DNA of 64,000 bases from Burkholderiaceae bacterium (GTDB lineage Bacteria; Pseudomonadota; Gammaproteobacteria; Burkholderiales; Burkholderiaceae_B): the NCBI GenBank assembly GCA_023653055.1, contig JAMNXR010000002.1:124001-188000 (forward strand), read 5' to 3'. The notes beneath the pieces are model-generated. The model worked only from the letters and a program-made list of their open reading frames with translations. It had not been told where the DNA came from and did no database searches. The position numbers and the translations under genes are program-made. Below are positions 27,910-36,464 of this stretch, in pieces; position 1 is the first letter of the stretch; the number at the start of each line of letters is the position of its first letter.

Positions 27910-28188
27910 TTGAACAAACCTACGAAAGATAAAGGTCCAGCGGTCAGCGCAGAGGCGTTGACTGATTTGCCTCAGGATTTTGAAACGGCGCTTGCGCAAC
28001 TCGAAGCACTTGTCGTGCAAATGGAATCTGGTGTTCTGCCGTTAGAAGAGTCCCTCGTGGCGTATCGCAGAGGTGTGGCGTTGACACGCGTATGTCAGGA
28101 GCGTTTAGCGCAGGCTGAGCAACAGATTAGCGTGCTGGAGGCGGGTTTATTGCGTCCCTTTGAATCCTCAGACCGTCAGGCGGAGTGA
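27910..28188 (+). CDS. xseB: Exodeoxyribonuclease VII small subunit
   Basis: Small helical subunit that coats the XseA nuclease in a complex degrading single-stranded DNA. The 92-aa protein has the family core [19 protein letters not shown] and [18 protein letters not shown]. The start is TTG 27910, 6 nt after GGAG (27900-27903), giving MNKPTKDKG; an in-frame TTG at 27898 lacks a site upstream. It is the first gene of xseB-ispA-dxs, a classic proteobacterial order; xseA is not in the window. Confidence 0.93.
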   Translation: MNKPTKDKGPAVSAEALTDLPQDFETALAQLEALVVQMESGVLPLEESLVAYRRGVALTRVCQERLAQAEQQISVLEAGLLRPFESSDRQAE

Positions 28189-28195
28189 GTCATAC

Positions 28196-29122
28196 GTGTC
28201 TGTATTTTCTGATTGGTTGAGTGAGCGGGCTGCCCATATCCAGCAAGTGTTGGATAGGGAGATGCCGCAACCTGATGTGGTGCCTACACGTTTGCATCAA
28301 GCGATGCGTTATGCCGTGCTGGGTGGAGGCAAGCGTGTGCGTGCAGCCCTAGTGTATGCGGCAGGGTTGAGCTGTGCGAAACAGGGCGCAGATCGCGCTC
28401 CAGAGTCAGCCGGTCTTGAGCATGCGTTCGCACGCGCGCTCGACTGCGCGGCTGTTGCGGTTGAGTTGGTGCATGCGTATTCGCTCGTACACGATGATTT
28501 GCCTTGTATGGATGACGATGTGTTGCGCCGTGGTCAGCCAACCGTCCATATTCAATATGACGAGCCCACTGCATTACTGGCTGGCGATGCGCTGCAGCCG
28601 CTTGCCTTTGAATTTTTGGCTCAGATGCCCATTGCACCAGACCGAATTGTTCAGGCCACCCAAGCGCTCGCGCAGGCATCGGGCAGCCTCGGCATGGCAG
28701 GGGGGCAGGCGATTGATCTGGCGAGTGTGGGCGTCAACTTGTCCCAGGAGGAGCTGCAGCATATGCATCGCCTCAAAACAGGTGCCTTATTGTCTGTGAG
28801 CGTTATGTTAGGTGGTTTGGCTGGTGGAGCCACTGCACTTGAGCAGCAGGCGCTCAAGCGTTATGCCAGTGCGATGGGGTTAGCTTTCCAGGTTGTGGAC
28901 GACGTACTGGATGTGACTGCGGACACCTCCACACTCGGTAAAACTGCCGGGAAAGATGCTGCGGCGAACAAACCTACGTATGTGACGTTATTGGGTTTGG
29001 CACCGGCGCAGGCCTTAGCAAAAGAACTACATCGGGAGGCGATCAATGCGATCGCGCCCTTGGGCCAATCCGGTCGATACTTAGTCGGATTGGCGGACTT
29101 TATTGTGTTGCGTGACCATTGA
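28196..29122 (+). CDS. ispA: Farnesyl diphosphate synthase
   Basis: Condenses IPP with DMAPP and GPP to farnesyl diphosphate, the precursor of undecaprenyl-PP, quinone side chains and squalene. Both aspartate-rich motifs are present, [15 protein letters not shown] and VVDDVLDVT, plus [13 protein letters not shown] near the start and the closing [15 protein letters not shown]. Small aromatic-free residues before the first motif fit a C15 product. The GTG at 28196, 10 nt after GGAG, gives 308 aa. The gene starts 7 nt after xseB and its stop overlaps dxs (TTGA). Confidence 0.94.
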   Translation: MSVFSDWLSERAAHIQQVLDREMPQPDVVPTRLHQAMRYAVLGGGKRVRAALVYAAGLSCAKQGADRAPESAGLEHAFARALDCAAVAVELVHAYSLVHDDLPCMDDDVLRRGQPTVHIQYDEPTALLAGDALQPLAFEFLAQMPIAPDRIVQATQALAQASGSLGMAGGQAIDLASVGVNLSQEELQHMHRLKTGALLSVSVMLGGLAGGATALEQQALKRYASAMGLAFQVVDDVLDVTADTSTLGKTAGKDAAANKPTYVTLLGLAPAQALAKELHREAINAIAPLGQSGRYLVGLADFIVLRDH

Positions 29123-30990
29123 CGAAAAATATGTCTACAGACTTGCTTGATCGTATTGCACAGCCCTCAGATCTTAAAGCGCTGGATCGACGTGAGCTTA
29201 AAAAGCTTGCCGATCAATTGCGCGGCTTTATTTTGGATTCTGTCTCCAAGACAGGCGGACACCTTTCCTCCAATTTGGGCACGGTCGAATTAACGGTCGC
29301 GCTTCACCATGTGTATGACACACCGCATGACCGCATTATTTGGGATGTAGGTCATCAGTCCTATCCGCATAAGATCTTGACCGGCCGTAAGGCTGAGATG
29401 CGTACACTGCGCCAGTTTGGCGGGATCTCTGGCTTTCCCAAGCGCTCTGAGTCTGAGTTCGACGCGTTCGGAACCGCGCATTCGTCCACGTCTATTTCTG
29501 CCGCTCTCGGGATGGCCGTAGCCTCGCGCAATGCGGGTATTTCTCGCCAACACGTCGCCGTGATTGGGGATGGTGCAATGTCTGCGGGCATGGCCTTCGA
29601 GGCGATGAATAATGCGGGGGTGACACCCGGTATCAATTTGTTGGTGATTCTGAACGACAACGATATGTCGATCTCCCCACCGGTGGGTGCCCTCAATCGT
29701 TACCTTGCAAGGCTCTTGTCAGGGCAGTTTTACGCAGCTGCGAAAAATGTGGGGCGTGCCGTTTTGCAACATGTGCCGCCCGTGCTTGAGCTTGCCCGTC
29801 GCCTAGAAGAACATGCCAAAGGCATGGTCATGCCTGCAACGCTATTTGAAGAAATGGGTTTCAACTATGTCGGACCGATTGATGGTCACGACCTGGATGC
29901 CTTAGTGCCGACCTTGCAAAACATGCGTGCGCTCAAGGGACCACAGTTTTTGCACGTGGTGACAAAAAAAGGGCAGGGTTACAAGCTGGCAGAAGCTGAC
30001 CCTGTGCTGTATCACGGTCCTGGCAAGTTCGATTTAGCGGTTGGTATTCAAAAATCAACGGCGGTGCCAAAAGTTACGTTTACGCAGGTGTTTGGTCAGT
30101 GGCTCTGCGATATGGCTGAGCATGATCCCCGCCTCAACGGTGTGACACCTGCGATGCGAGAAGGTAGCGGCATGGTGGAGTTTGAGCGCCGTTTTCCGAC
30201 CCGCTATTTTGATGTGGGCATCGCGGAGCAACATGCCGTGACATTCGCGGCCGGCATGGCCTGCGAGGGGCAAAAGCCCGTATTGGCGATTTATTCAACT
30301 TTTTTGCAGCGTGGCTATGACCAGCTCATTCACGATGTGGCATTACAAAATCTGGATGTGACCTTTGCCTTGGACCGTGCGGGACTTGTCGGGGCGGACG
30401 GTGCGACTCACGCGGGCAACTATGACATCGCCTTCTTGCGTTGTATTCCCAACATGGTGGTGGCAACGCCTTCCGACGAAAACGAAACGCGCTTGCTCTT
30501 GTCAACCTGTTATCAGTATCCTGGGCCCGCTTCAGTGCGTTACCCCAGAGGCTCTGGTGCAGGTGTGGTGGTGCAAGCGGGTCTTGATACGGTTCCCGTG
30601 GGACGAGGCATCGTCCGCAGACGTGGTAAAGGTGTGGCAATGCTTGTCTTTGGCACACTATTGCCAGCGGCGCTGCAGGCCGCTGAGGCGTTGGACTTGA
30701 CCGTGGTTGATATGAGATTTGTTAAACCCATTGATACGCAGCTCGTGCTAGAAATGGCGGCTGAGCATCCGCTTGGCCTGGTGACGCTCGAAGAAGGGGC
30801 CATTATGGGGGGGGCCGGGGGCGCGGTGTCCGAGACCCTTGCTGCACATGGGCAGGTGGTGCCTATTTTGTATCTGGGCTTGCCGGACCGATTCATCGAT
30901 CATGGTGACCAAAATGCGTTGCTTGCGGGTGTAGGATTGGATGCTGCGGGGATTGAACAGGCCGTACGACTGCGTTTCTTCGGGGTGTGA
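29119..30990 (+). CDS. dxs: 1-deoxy-D-xylulose-5-phosphate synthase
   Basis: Thiamine-diphosphate enzyme joining pyruvate and glyceraldehyde 3-phosphate, the first step of the MEP isoprenoid pathway. The TPP motif runs [18 protein letters not shown] to [37 protein letters not shown] and [18 protein letters not shown] (transketolase-like pyrimidine domain) are clear. The 623 aa (619 from the internal ATG at 29131) is standard. The TTG start overlaps the ispA stop, so the ATG 12 nt later is a real alternative. With ispA and hpnCDE it supplies carbon for squalene. Confidence 0.96.
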   Translation: MTKNMSTDLLDRIAQPSDLKALDRRELKKLADQLRGFILDSVSKTGGHLSSNLGTVELTVALHHVYDTPHDRIIWDVGHQSYPHKILTGRKAEMRTLRQFGGISGFPKRSESEFDAFGTAHSSTSISAALGMAVASRNAGISRQHVAVIGDGAMSAGMAFEAMNNAGVTPGINLLVILNDNDMSISPPVGALNRYLARLLSGQFYAAAKNVGRAVLQHVPPVLELARRLEEHAKGMVMPATLFEEMGFNYVGPIDGHDLDALVPTLQNMRALKGPQFLHVVTKKGQGYKLAEADPVLYHGPGKFDLAVGIQKSTAVPKVTFTQVFGQWLCDMAEHDPRLNGVTPAMREGSGMVEFERRFPTRYFDVGIAEQHAVTFAAGMACEGQKPVLAIYSTFLQRGYDQLIHDVALQNLDVTFALDRAGLVGADGATHAGNYDIAFLRCIPNMVVATPSDENETRLLLSTCYQYPGPASVRYPRGSGAGVVVQAGLDTVPVGRGIVRRRGKGVAMLVFGTLLPAALQAAEALDLTVVDMRFVKPIDTQLVLEMAAEHPLGLVTLEEGAIMGGAGGAVSETLAAHGQVVPILYLGLPDRFIDHGDQNALLAGVGLDAAGIEQAVRLRFFGV

Positions 30991-31115
30991 GGCCTGGCTT
31001 CACCATGTCCGTTTGCAAAAAAGCGCTAAATGCGCGAAAATAATAGACTTTCTTGCTCGATTGACGTGTTTTGACTCTCAAATACAGGGTTCGATTCAGG
31101 TTCGACGGGCTGCCC

Positions 31116-31142
31116 CCGTACTGAGTGTTTTGCTCAGTTCGG
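31116..31142 (+). promoter_or_regulatory. Leader hairpin before rpsF (candidate r-protein control element)
   Basis: CCG-T-ACTGAG, a TGTTTTG loop, then CTCAGT-T-CGG form a 9-bp stem with one T-T mismatch, ending 8 nt before the AGGAG of rpsF. There is no T run, so it is not a terminator. Leaders of rpsF operons in many bacteria carry a structure bound by S6:S18 for feedback control; this hairpin is a candidate, but I cannot match the consensus by eye. TTGACG at about 31060 may be a -35 box upstream. Confidence 0.4.
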
Positions 31143-31163
31143 ATATCCTTAGGAGTGCATCAC

Positions 31164-31538
31164 ATGCGCCATTATGAAGTTGCTTTTATCGTACACCCCG
31201 ACCAGAGCGAGCAAGTGCCCGCCATGGTTGAGCGCTACCAAGCGCTGGTGACGAGCCAAGGTGGAAAAGTTCACCGTACCGAAGATTGGGGCCGCCGCCA
31301 GTTGGCTTATCCCATTCAAAAACTCGTGAAAGCACACTACTTGTGTTTCAACATTGAGTGTGGTCAAACGACCCTCGACGAGCTGGAGCATTCCTTCCGC
31401 TACAACGACGCTGTGCTGCGTCACCTTGTCATCAAGATGAAAGCTGCTGAAACTGAGCCTTCCATCATGATGAAACAAGTTGAGCGCGAAGAGGCCCGCA
31501 AAGCTTCTGCAGAAACAATAATCGACGACGCCGAGTAA
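31164..31538 (+). CDS. rpsF: 30S ribosomal protein S6
   Basis: Small-subunit protein that pairs with S18 on the 16S central domain. The 124 aa begin [20 protein letters not shown] and include [20 protein letters not shown] and [16 protein letters not shown] 31164 is chosen because AGGAG lies 8 nt upstream; an in-frame TTG at 31125 lies inside the leader hairpin. First gene of rpsF-priB-rpsR-rplI, preceded by a 173-nt leader region after dxs. Confidence 0.97.
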   Translation: MRHYEVAFIVHPDQSEQVPAMVERYQALVTSQGGKVHRTEDWGRRQLAYPIQKLVKAHYLCFNIECGQTTLDELEHSFRYNDAVLRHLVIKMKAAETEPSIMMKQVEREEARKASAETIIDDAE

Positions 31539-31550
31539 ACCGGAGTTGTC

Positions 31551-31901
31551 GTGCATCAGCCTGAAGTCAATCGGATCGATGTTGATCCGAAAGATGTGAG
31601 TTGGACAGAAGTCAATCAGTTCATTGTGCAAGGTTTGATCTCTGAGCTTTCACCTCTGCGGTACACACCAGCAGGCGTTCCAGTTCTTGAGTTTTTACTT
31701 TTACACGAGTCCGAGGTCACAGAAGCAAGTCAACCGCGTCGCATCTCTTTCAGTATCGGGGTGTTAGCGATGGGGGATTTAGCGCAAATGGCGGGCACGA
31801 TGCGTTTAGGTTGCAAGGTTCGGCTTCAGGGGTTTCTGGCGCCGGTTCGTAAAGATTCTCAAAAATATAGGCTGCATGCGCAGCATATTCAACAAATTTG
31901 A
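31551..31901 (+). CDS. priB: Primosomal replication protein N (PriB)
   Basis: OB-fold single-strand DNA-binding protein of the PriA primosome, used to restart stalled forks. The 116-aa sequence has the typical core: NQFIVQGLISELSPLRYTPAG, cited as VQGLISELSPLRYTPAGVP, then EFLLLHESEV and CKVRLQGFLAPVRKDSQKY. It starts with GTG 31551, 5 nt after GGAG, and lies between rpsF and rpsR, the usual place in beta- and gammaproteobacteria. Confidence 0.92.
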   Translation: MHQPEVNRIDVDPKDVSWTEVNQFIVQGLISELSPLRYTPAGVPVLEFLLLHESEVTEASQPRRISFSIGVLAMGDLAQMAGTMRLGCKVRLQGFLAPVRKDSQKYRLHAQHIQQI

Positions 31902-31913
31902 ACAAGGCATATC

Positions 31914-32186
31914 ATGGCTTTCTTCGGTAAACGTAAAGAAAAAAAGAAGTTCACGCAACAGAATCCGCTTTTCAAGCGTCGTAAGTTCTGTCGCTTTAGC
32001 GCGGCTAATGTCGACCAAATCGACTACAAAGACCTCGACACACTGCGTGACTTTATCCAGGAAAACGGCAAGATTATTCCTGCTCGTTTGACAGGCACAA
32101 AAGCAATTTATCAGCGTCAGCTCGACTCAGCGATCAAGCGTGCGCGCTTCTTGGCTTTGCTGCCCTTCACTGATAACCACAACTGA
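31914..32186 (+). CDS. rpsR: 30S ribosomal protein S18
   Basis: Partner of S6 on the small subunit; 90 aa, rich in Lys and Arg. The segment [20 protein letters not shown] and the conserved [19 protein letters not shown], followed by [12 protein letters not shown], identify it. It contains a lone cysteine (KFC), so it is not the four-cysteine zinc form of S18. Thirteen nt follow priB and 14 nt precede rplI. Confidence 0.98.
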   Translation: MAFFGKRKEKKKFTQQNPLFKRRKFCRFSAANVDQIDYKDLDTLRDFIQENGKIIPARLTGTKAIYQRQLDSAIKRARFLALLPFTDNHN

Positions 32187-32200
32187 TCCCGGGGCACACT

Positions 32201-32656
32201 ATGCAAATCATTCTGCTCGAAAAAGTCATTAACGTTGGAAACCTCGGTGAAGTTGTCCGTGTGCGTGACGGCTATGCCCGTAATTTCCTGATCCCTCAGA
32301 AAAAAGCACGTCGTGCAACTGAGGCCGCGCTCAAAGACTTCGAACTTCGCCGTGCTGAGCTTGAAAAAGCGCAAGCCGAGAAGTTGGCTGCTTGCCAGGC
32401 AATGGGCGAGCGTCTGGAAAGCTTCTCCCTGAGCATTAAACAAAAAGCCGGTGTGGATGGACGTTTGTTTGGTTCCGTTACCAACATGGACATTGCGCTG
32501 GGCTTGGTTGCTGCGGGTTTCGCTGGTATCGAAAAGTCGCAAATCCGTTTGCCAGAGGGCCCACTCAAGGCCGTCGGTGAGACAGCCATTCAGGTTGCAC
32601 TCCATCCTGACGTCGTGAGCAGCATCACTGTTGTGGTGGTGGGTGACTTGGTCTAA
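32201..32656 (+). CDS. rplI: 50S ribosomal protein L9
   Basis: Binds 23S rRNA and reaches from the large subunit, limiting frameshifting. The N-terminal domain [20 protein letters not shown] with [14 protein letters not shown] is canonical; a long connecting helix (~45-75) and the C-terminal domain with [17 protein letters not shown] complete 151 aa. A strong intrinsic terminator follows 22 nt after the stop and closes the operon. Confidence 0.98.
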   Translation: MQIILLEKVINVGNLGEVVRVRDGYARNFLIPQKKARRATEAALKDFELRRAELEKAQAEKLAACQAMGERLESFSLSIKQKAGVDGRLFGSVTNMDIALGLVAAGFAGIEKSQIRLPEGPLKAVGETAIQVALHPDVVSSITVVVVGDLV

Positions 32657-32678
32657 TTCTGACCGATACGCACGTGAT

Positions 32679-32704
32679 AAAAAGCCGGCTGTTGCCGGCT
32701 TTTT
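32679..32704 (+). terminator. Intrinsic terminator after rplI
   Basis: AAAAAGCCGGC-TGTT-GCCGGCTTTTT folds into an 11-bp stem whose inner six pairs are G-C rich, with a T5 tail. It ends the rpsF-priB-rpsR-rplI operon; its symmetry would also let it act in the other direction. dnaB starts 70 nt later and so needs its own promoter. Confidence 0.92.
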
Positions 32705-32774
32705 ATATTACTGCTGTTGGCATGTTCGTGGCTTCTTTTACGTCACGGATACCTTGTGAGGTTATGATGCAGCT

Positions 32775-34154
32775 ATGAATAATCCGCCAGATCCACAGTT
32801 AGAGTACCTTCGCGTCCCGCCACACTCTGTCGAGGCCGAACAGTCCGTTTTAGGCGGACTATTGCTCGACAATGGCGCGTGGGAGCGGGTCACCGACGTC
32901 GTCAATGAAGAAGACTTTTATCGCTACGATCACAAGCTGATTTGGCATCACATCTCGAGACTGATTAATCTGTCTCGCCCGGCAGATGTCGTCACGGTCA
33001 ATGAGTCGATTGCCAGTGTAGGAAAGTCCGAGGAGATCGGTGGACTAGGTTATCTCAATGCACTTGCCCACAATACCCCCTCGGCGGCCAATATCCGTCG
33101 CTATGCAGAAATCGTCCGTGAGCGTTCAATGTTGCGCAAGCTTGTGACGGTGGCGGATGAGATCGCTGCGACGGCCTTTAATCCTCAAGGCAAAGAAGCC
33201 CGCCAGTTGCTTGATGAGGCGGAGTCCAAGGTTTTTAAAATTGCCCAAGAGGGTGCTAAAGCCAGTGCAGGTTTTAGAGAAATTCAGCCCCTGCTGTCGG
33301 AGGTGGTGGAGCGCATCGACGAACTCTACCATCGCGAAGGTGATACCGATGTGACGGGTGTTCCAACCGGCTTTACCGATCTAGACCGCATGACTTCAGG
33401 CTTGCAGAGCGGAGATTTGGTGATTGTGGCGGGTCGACCCTCCATGGGCAAGACCTCGCTCGCGATGAATATTGCTGAGCACGTCGCCATTGAGCAGGGA
33501 TTGCCCGTTGCCGTGTTTTCCATGGAAATGGGGGCGGTGCAGCTCGCAATGCGTATGTTGGGTTCCGTGGGAATGCTGGATCAACATCGGATGCGAACAG
33601 GCAAACTGTTAGCCGATGATTGGCCTCGCGTGACGCATGCGGTTCAACGTATGCAAGATGCTCAAATGTATATTGATGAGACGCCGGCATTGAGTTCTGT
33701 CGAGGTGCGCGCGCGTGCACGTCGTTTAGCGCGTCAATGTGGCAAGCTCGGTTTGATTGTGATTGATTACTTGCAATTGATGGGCGCGAATTCCGCAGGA
33801 GAAAACCGTGCCACCGAGATTTCAGAGATTAGTCGTTCGCTCAAAGCGTTAGGCAAGGAACTTGAGTGCCCTGTGATTGCGTTGTCACAGCTCAACCGAA
33901 GTCTCGAACAGCGTCCTAACAAGCGTCCTGTCATGAGCGATTTACGCGAGTCCGGTGCCATCGAGCAAGATGCTGATTTGATCTTGTTTATTTATCGTGA
34001 CGAGGTGTACAACCCTGATTCGCCAGATAAGGGAACCGCCGAGATCATCATTGGCAAACAGCGTAACGGTCCAATTGGAACCGTACGCCTCACTTTCCAG
34101 GGCTCTAGTACTAGGTTCTTGAATTTTGCGGGCGGGAGCGGCGCAAGCTACTAG
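32775..34154 (+). CDS. dnaB: Replicative DNA helicase DnaB
   Basis: Hexameric 5'-3' helicase of the replisome. The N-terminal DnaG-interacting domain (PPHSVEAEQSVLGGLLLDN onward, to ~residue 160) is followed by the RecA-like domain with Walker A GRPSMGKTS at 220-228, Walker B LIVIDYLQLM, and SRSLKALGKELECPVIALSQ and SDLRESGAIEQDADLI. No intein interrupts it; 459 aa is standard. It converges on pbpG, and both stop codons lie in the palindrome CTAG (34151-34154). Confidence 0.97.
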   Translation: MNNPPDPQLEYLRVPPHSVEAEQSVLGGLLLDNGAWERVTDVVNEEDFYRYDHKLIWHHISRLINLSRPADVVTVNESIASVGKSEEIGGLGYLNALAHNTPSAANIRRYAEIVRERSMLRKLVTVADEIAATAFNPQGKEARQLLDEAESKVFKIAQEGAKASAGFREIQPLLSEVVERIDELYHREGDTDVTGVPTGFTDLDRMTSGLQSGDLVIVAGRPSMGKTSLAMNIAEHVAIEQGLPVAVFSMEMGAVQLAMRMLGSVGMLDQHRMRTGKLLADDWPRVTHAVQRMQDAQMYIDETPALSSVEVRARARRLARQCGKLGLIVIDYLQLMGANSAGENRATEISEISRSLKALGKELECPVIALSQLNRSLEQRPNKRPVMSDLRESGAIEQDADLILFIYRDEVYNPDSPDKGTAEIIIGKQRNGPIGTVRLTFQGSSTRFLNFAGGSGASY

Positions 34155-35320
34155 TTGAGCTCTGCGCGAGACATTGCGACGGCTTGGCGATTTTGGACAA
34201 TCTGTCTGATTTTGACGGCATCTCCGATGCGCGTGCCTTTACCGTCTGCGTTGAGCAGAACAATTGCCGTGTCACGATTATTGATACGTGCGACCATCAC
34301 CAGACATTGACCCGCTTCATTAATAAAGCCTGTCTTTGATACTCTGATATCCCAACTAGGATTCGTCACCAACATGTTGGTGTTGCGGAACAATGTCGCA
34401 TGTCCGCGCGAAGAGATTTCATGTTGCTGATTGGTGGTGTAGAAGCGGATGCTGGGACGCGCTGCGGTGGCTTGCATGAGTTTGACCAGATCGCGCGGCG
34501 TGGCGACGTTGGCACTAGAAAGCCCAGTGGGTTCGACAAAGCGGCTGTCATGCATCCCGAGATCTCGCGCCTTCTTATTCATCGCTGCGACAAAGGCGGG
34601 CATCCCACCCGGGTAGTGACGCCCTAGTGCATTGGCGGCACGATTCTCAGAGGACATCAATGCGAGGTGCAGCATGTCACCACGAGAGAGTCTGACGCCC
34701 ACTGCCAATCGCGAACGGCTAAATTTCACAACATCCACATCTTCTTGTGTCACCTGAAGCATTTCATCAAGTGGTTGCTTGGCGTCTACAACGACCAAGG
34801 CTGTCATCAGCTTGGTGATGGATGCGATTGGGCGCGCCACATTATCATTGCGAGAAAAAATGACAGTCTTGCTGTTGAGGTCTTGAACAAACACAACGTT
34901 TGAACGCAGTGCGCCAGTGGGATTCCCAGATTTGCGTTCTGCTTGTGCGCGTTGTGCGCTTGCCGCACTTGTGACGGCTGCTGTGGTGGCGCCCGCTGCA
35001 AGAGCTTTTTGAGTGTTTGAACTTGATTTTTGGGCGCGCGATCCCTGAGGGGTTCCCGCAGGCGCCGCTTTCTTGGGGGCAGCGGTCTTAGTCGATGCGT
35101 TTTTTGTTGCAGTCGTACTTTTCTTCGTAGTCGATTTTTGGGTCGTTTTTTTAGCTGGCGTGGCTGTTTTTGGTTTGGACGCTTGGGGCGTCGCTTTGGC
35201 GGCTTGAGGCGTCGATGTCGTACTTTGAGCAAAACTAGCGGGTGCGACGAACGCTAGGCTCATGCACATGAGACCAGTTAGGCAAGCATTGCGAAGGGGT
35301 AAAAAGTGACCAGCACGCAT
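34151..35320 (-). CDS. pbpG: D-alanyl-D-alanine endopeptidase (PBP7/PbpG-like)
   Basis: Periplasmic low-molecular-weight PBP that cuts D-Ala-DAP crosslinks in peptidoglycan. A signal peptide (~1-32, ending SFA-QS) precedes a Lys/Thr/Ala/Pro-rich low-complexity linker (~33-125), which makes it 389 aa against about 310 in E. coli. The S11 catalytic motifs are all present: SITK near residue 166, SEN (MSSENRAANALG) near 220 and KTG (VSKTGFINEAG) near 330. A good promoter lies just upstream (35355-35385). The basic linker may tether the enzyme to the wall or the outer membrane. Confidence 0.92.
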   Translation of the reverse strand: MRAGHFLPLRNACLTGLMCMSLAFVAPASFAQSTTSTPQAAKATPQASKPKTATPAKKTTQKSTTKKSTTATKNASTKTAAPKKAAPAGTPQGSRAQKSSSNTQKALAAGATTAAVTSAASAQRAQAERKSGNPTGALRSNVVFVQDLNSKTVIFSRNDNVARPIASITKLMTALVVVDAKQPLDEMLQVTQEDVDVVKFSRSRLAVGVRLSRGDMLHLALMSSENRAANALGRHYPGGMPAFVAAMNKKARDLGMHDSRFVEPTGLSSANVATPRDLVKLMQATAARPSIRFYTTNQQHEISSRGHATLFRNTNMLVTNPSWDIRVSKTGFINEAGQCLVMVARINNRDTAIVLLNADGKGTRIGDAVKIRQIVQNRQAVAMSRAELN

Positions 35321-35354
35321 TCCCAGCGCCCTTTAAAGTATAAAAACTATGTAA

Positions 35355-35385
35355 ATTATATACTTAGCTGGGTTAGTTAAACCAA
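35355..35385 (-). promoter_or_regulatory. Probable pbpG promoter
   Basis: On the minus strand a perfect TATAAT (35360-35355), inside TATATAATTTAC, lies 35 nt before the pbpG start. TTGGTT (35385-35380) is 19 bp upstream of it, or 17 bp from the overlapping TATATA. The AT-rich 104-bp gap between pdxA and pbpG shows that pbpG has its own promoter. Confidence 0.6.
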
Positions 35386-35424
35386 TTATTTATTAATATT
35401 CCTCCGTGCTAGGGTTTACACCTA

Positions 35425-36453
35425 TTAATGTTGGTCGTGTTTTGCCTGAGTAAGTGAAATGGCTAAATTAAACGCGGTCTTCAGTGAGCCTGGGTCGGCC
35501 AGACCTTGACCGGCAATATCAAAGGCCGTGCCATGATCGACGCTGGTGCGCACAAAAGGGAGCCCCACTGTCACATTGACGCCTTCATCAACCCCTAGAT
35601 ATTTGATGGGAATCAAGCCTTGGTCGTGGTATTGCGCGACGCAAATATCGAACTCACCCTTGCGCGCCCGCATAAACACAGTATCTCCCGGCCATGGGCC
35701 TGTGACATCAATCCCTTTTGCACGGGCAAGTGCGATGGCTGGGGCGATGATGTCGAGATCTTCGCGCCCAAATTTACCGTGTTCACCCGCATGAGGATTG
35801 AGACCTGCAACTGCGACGCGGGGCGAGGCGATGCCCATCCCCCGACACGCAGACGCCGCCAGTTCGATCGTGCGCAGTTCGAGTTCGACCGAAAGTGAAG
35901 GGGACACTTCTGAAAGTGCAATATGTATCGTGGCTAACATGACACGTAATTGGTCATTGACCAGCATCATGGCGACATGGGGTGTATGGGAGCGGGCGGC
36001 TAATATTTCTGTATGTCCCGGAAAGTCAACGCCCGCGGCATGCATCGACTCTTTGTTCAACGGCGCCGTGACGATGGCACGGACGCGTCCCGCCATTGCA
36101 TCTTCAATCGCCATCAGGAGCGCATCAACAGAAGCCTGGCCCGCTTGCGCGCAGACCACGCCAAAGGGCAGATCAACGGGCAGCGCTGGGGAGGTGGGGC
36201 GCACAAACATACATCCTGGCGCTTGGTAGTGGCCTGTGAGAGGATCGTCGGCGTTGAGCACACTGATCTTGACCGGTAACTTTAAAAACGCGCACGCACG
36301 CGTGAGCGCGCCGACATCGCCATACACCACACAGGGAGCGTCAAGTCCCTGTGCGTGCAGTTTGACGATAATCTCGGGGCCGATGCCTGCCGCGTCCCCC
36401 ATTGTTATTGCAAGAGGGGGGCGAGGGTTGTGCGAAGGCTGTGACGCTTGCAT
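35425..36453 (-). CDS. pdxA: 4-hydroxythreonine-4-phosphate dehydrogenase
   Basis: Oxidises 4-phosphohydroxy-L-threonine in the DXP-dependent pyridoxal phosphate pathway. Metal-ligand histidines are visible in FPGHTEIL, LNPHAGEHGKFGRED and QYHDQGLIPIKYLG; the N terminus PLAITMGDAAGIGPEII and the closing GTAFDIAGQGLADPGS are diagnostic. The 342 aa is normal. It begins 11 nt after the phoH-like stop. Its pathway uses DXP made by Dxs (29119-30990), and several nearby enzymes (aminotransferase, ThrC) need PLP. Confidence 0.95.
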   Translation of the reverse strand: MQASQPSHNPRPPLAITMGDAAGIGPEIIVKLHAQGLDAPCVVYGDVGALTRACAFLKLPVKISVLNADDPLTGHYQAPGCMFVRPTSPALPVDLPFGVVCAQAGQASVDALLMAIEDAMAGRVRAIVTAPLNKESMHAAGVDFPGHTEILAARSHTPHVAMMLVNDQLRVMLATIHIALSEVSPSLSVELELRTIELAASACRGMGIASPRVAVAGLNPHAGEHGKFGREDLDIIAPAIALARAKGIDVTGPWPGDTVFMRARKGEFDICVAQYHDQGLIPIKYLGVDEGVNVTVGLPFVRTSVDHGTAFDIAGQGLADPGSLKTAFNLAISLTQAKHDQH

Positions 36454-36464
36454 ACGTGGAGTGT

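Noticed and set aside
31018-31045. GCGC-TAAAT-GCGC after dxs as a terminator
   Set aside because: The stem is only 4 bp and what follows is A-rich, not T-rich, on the dxs strand.
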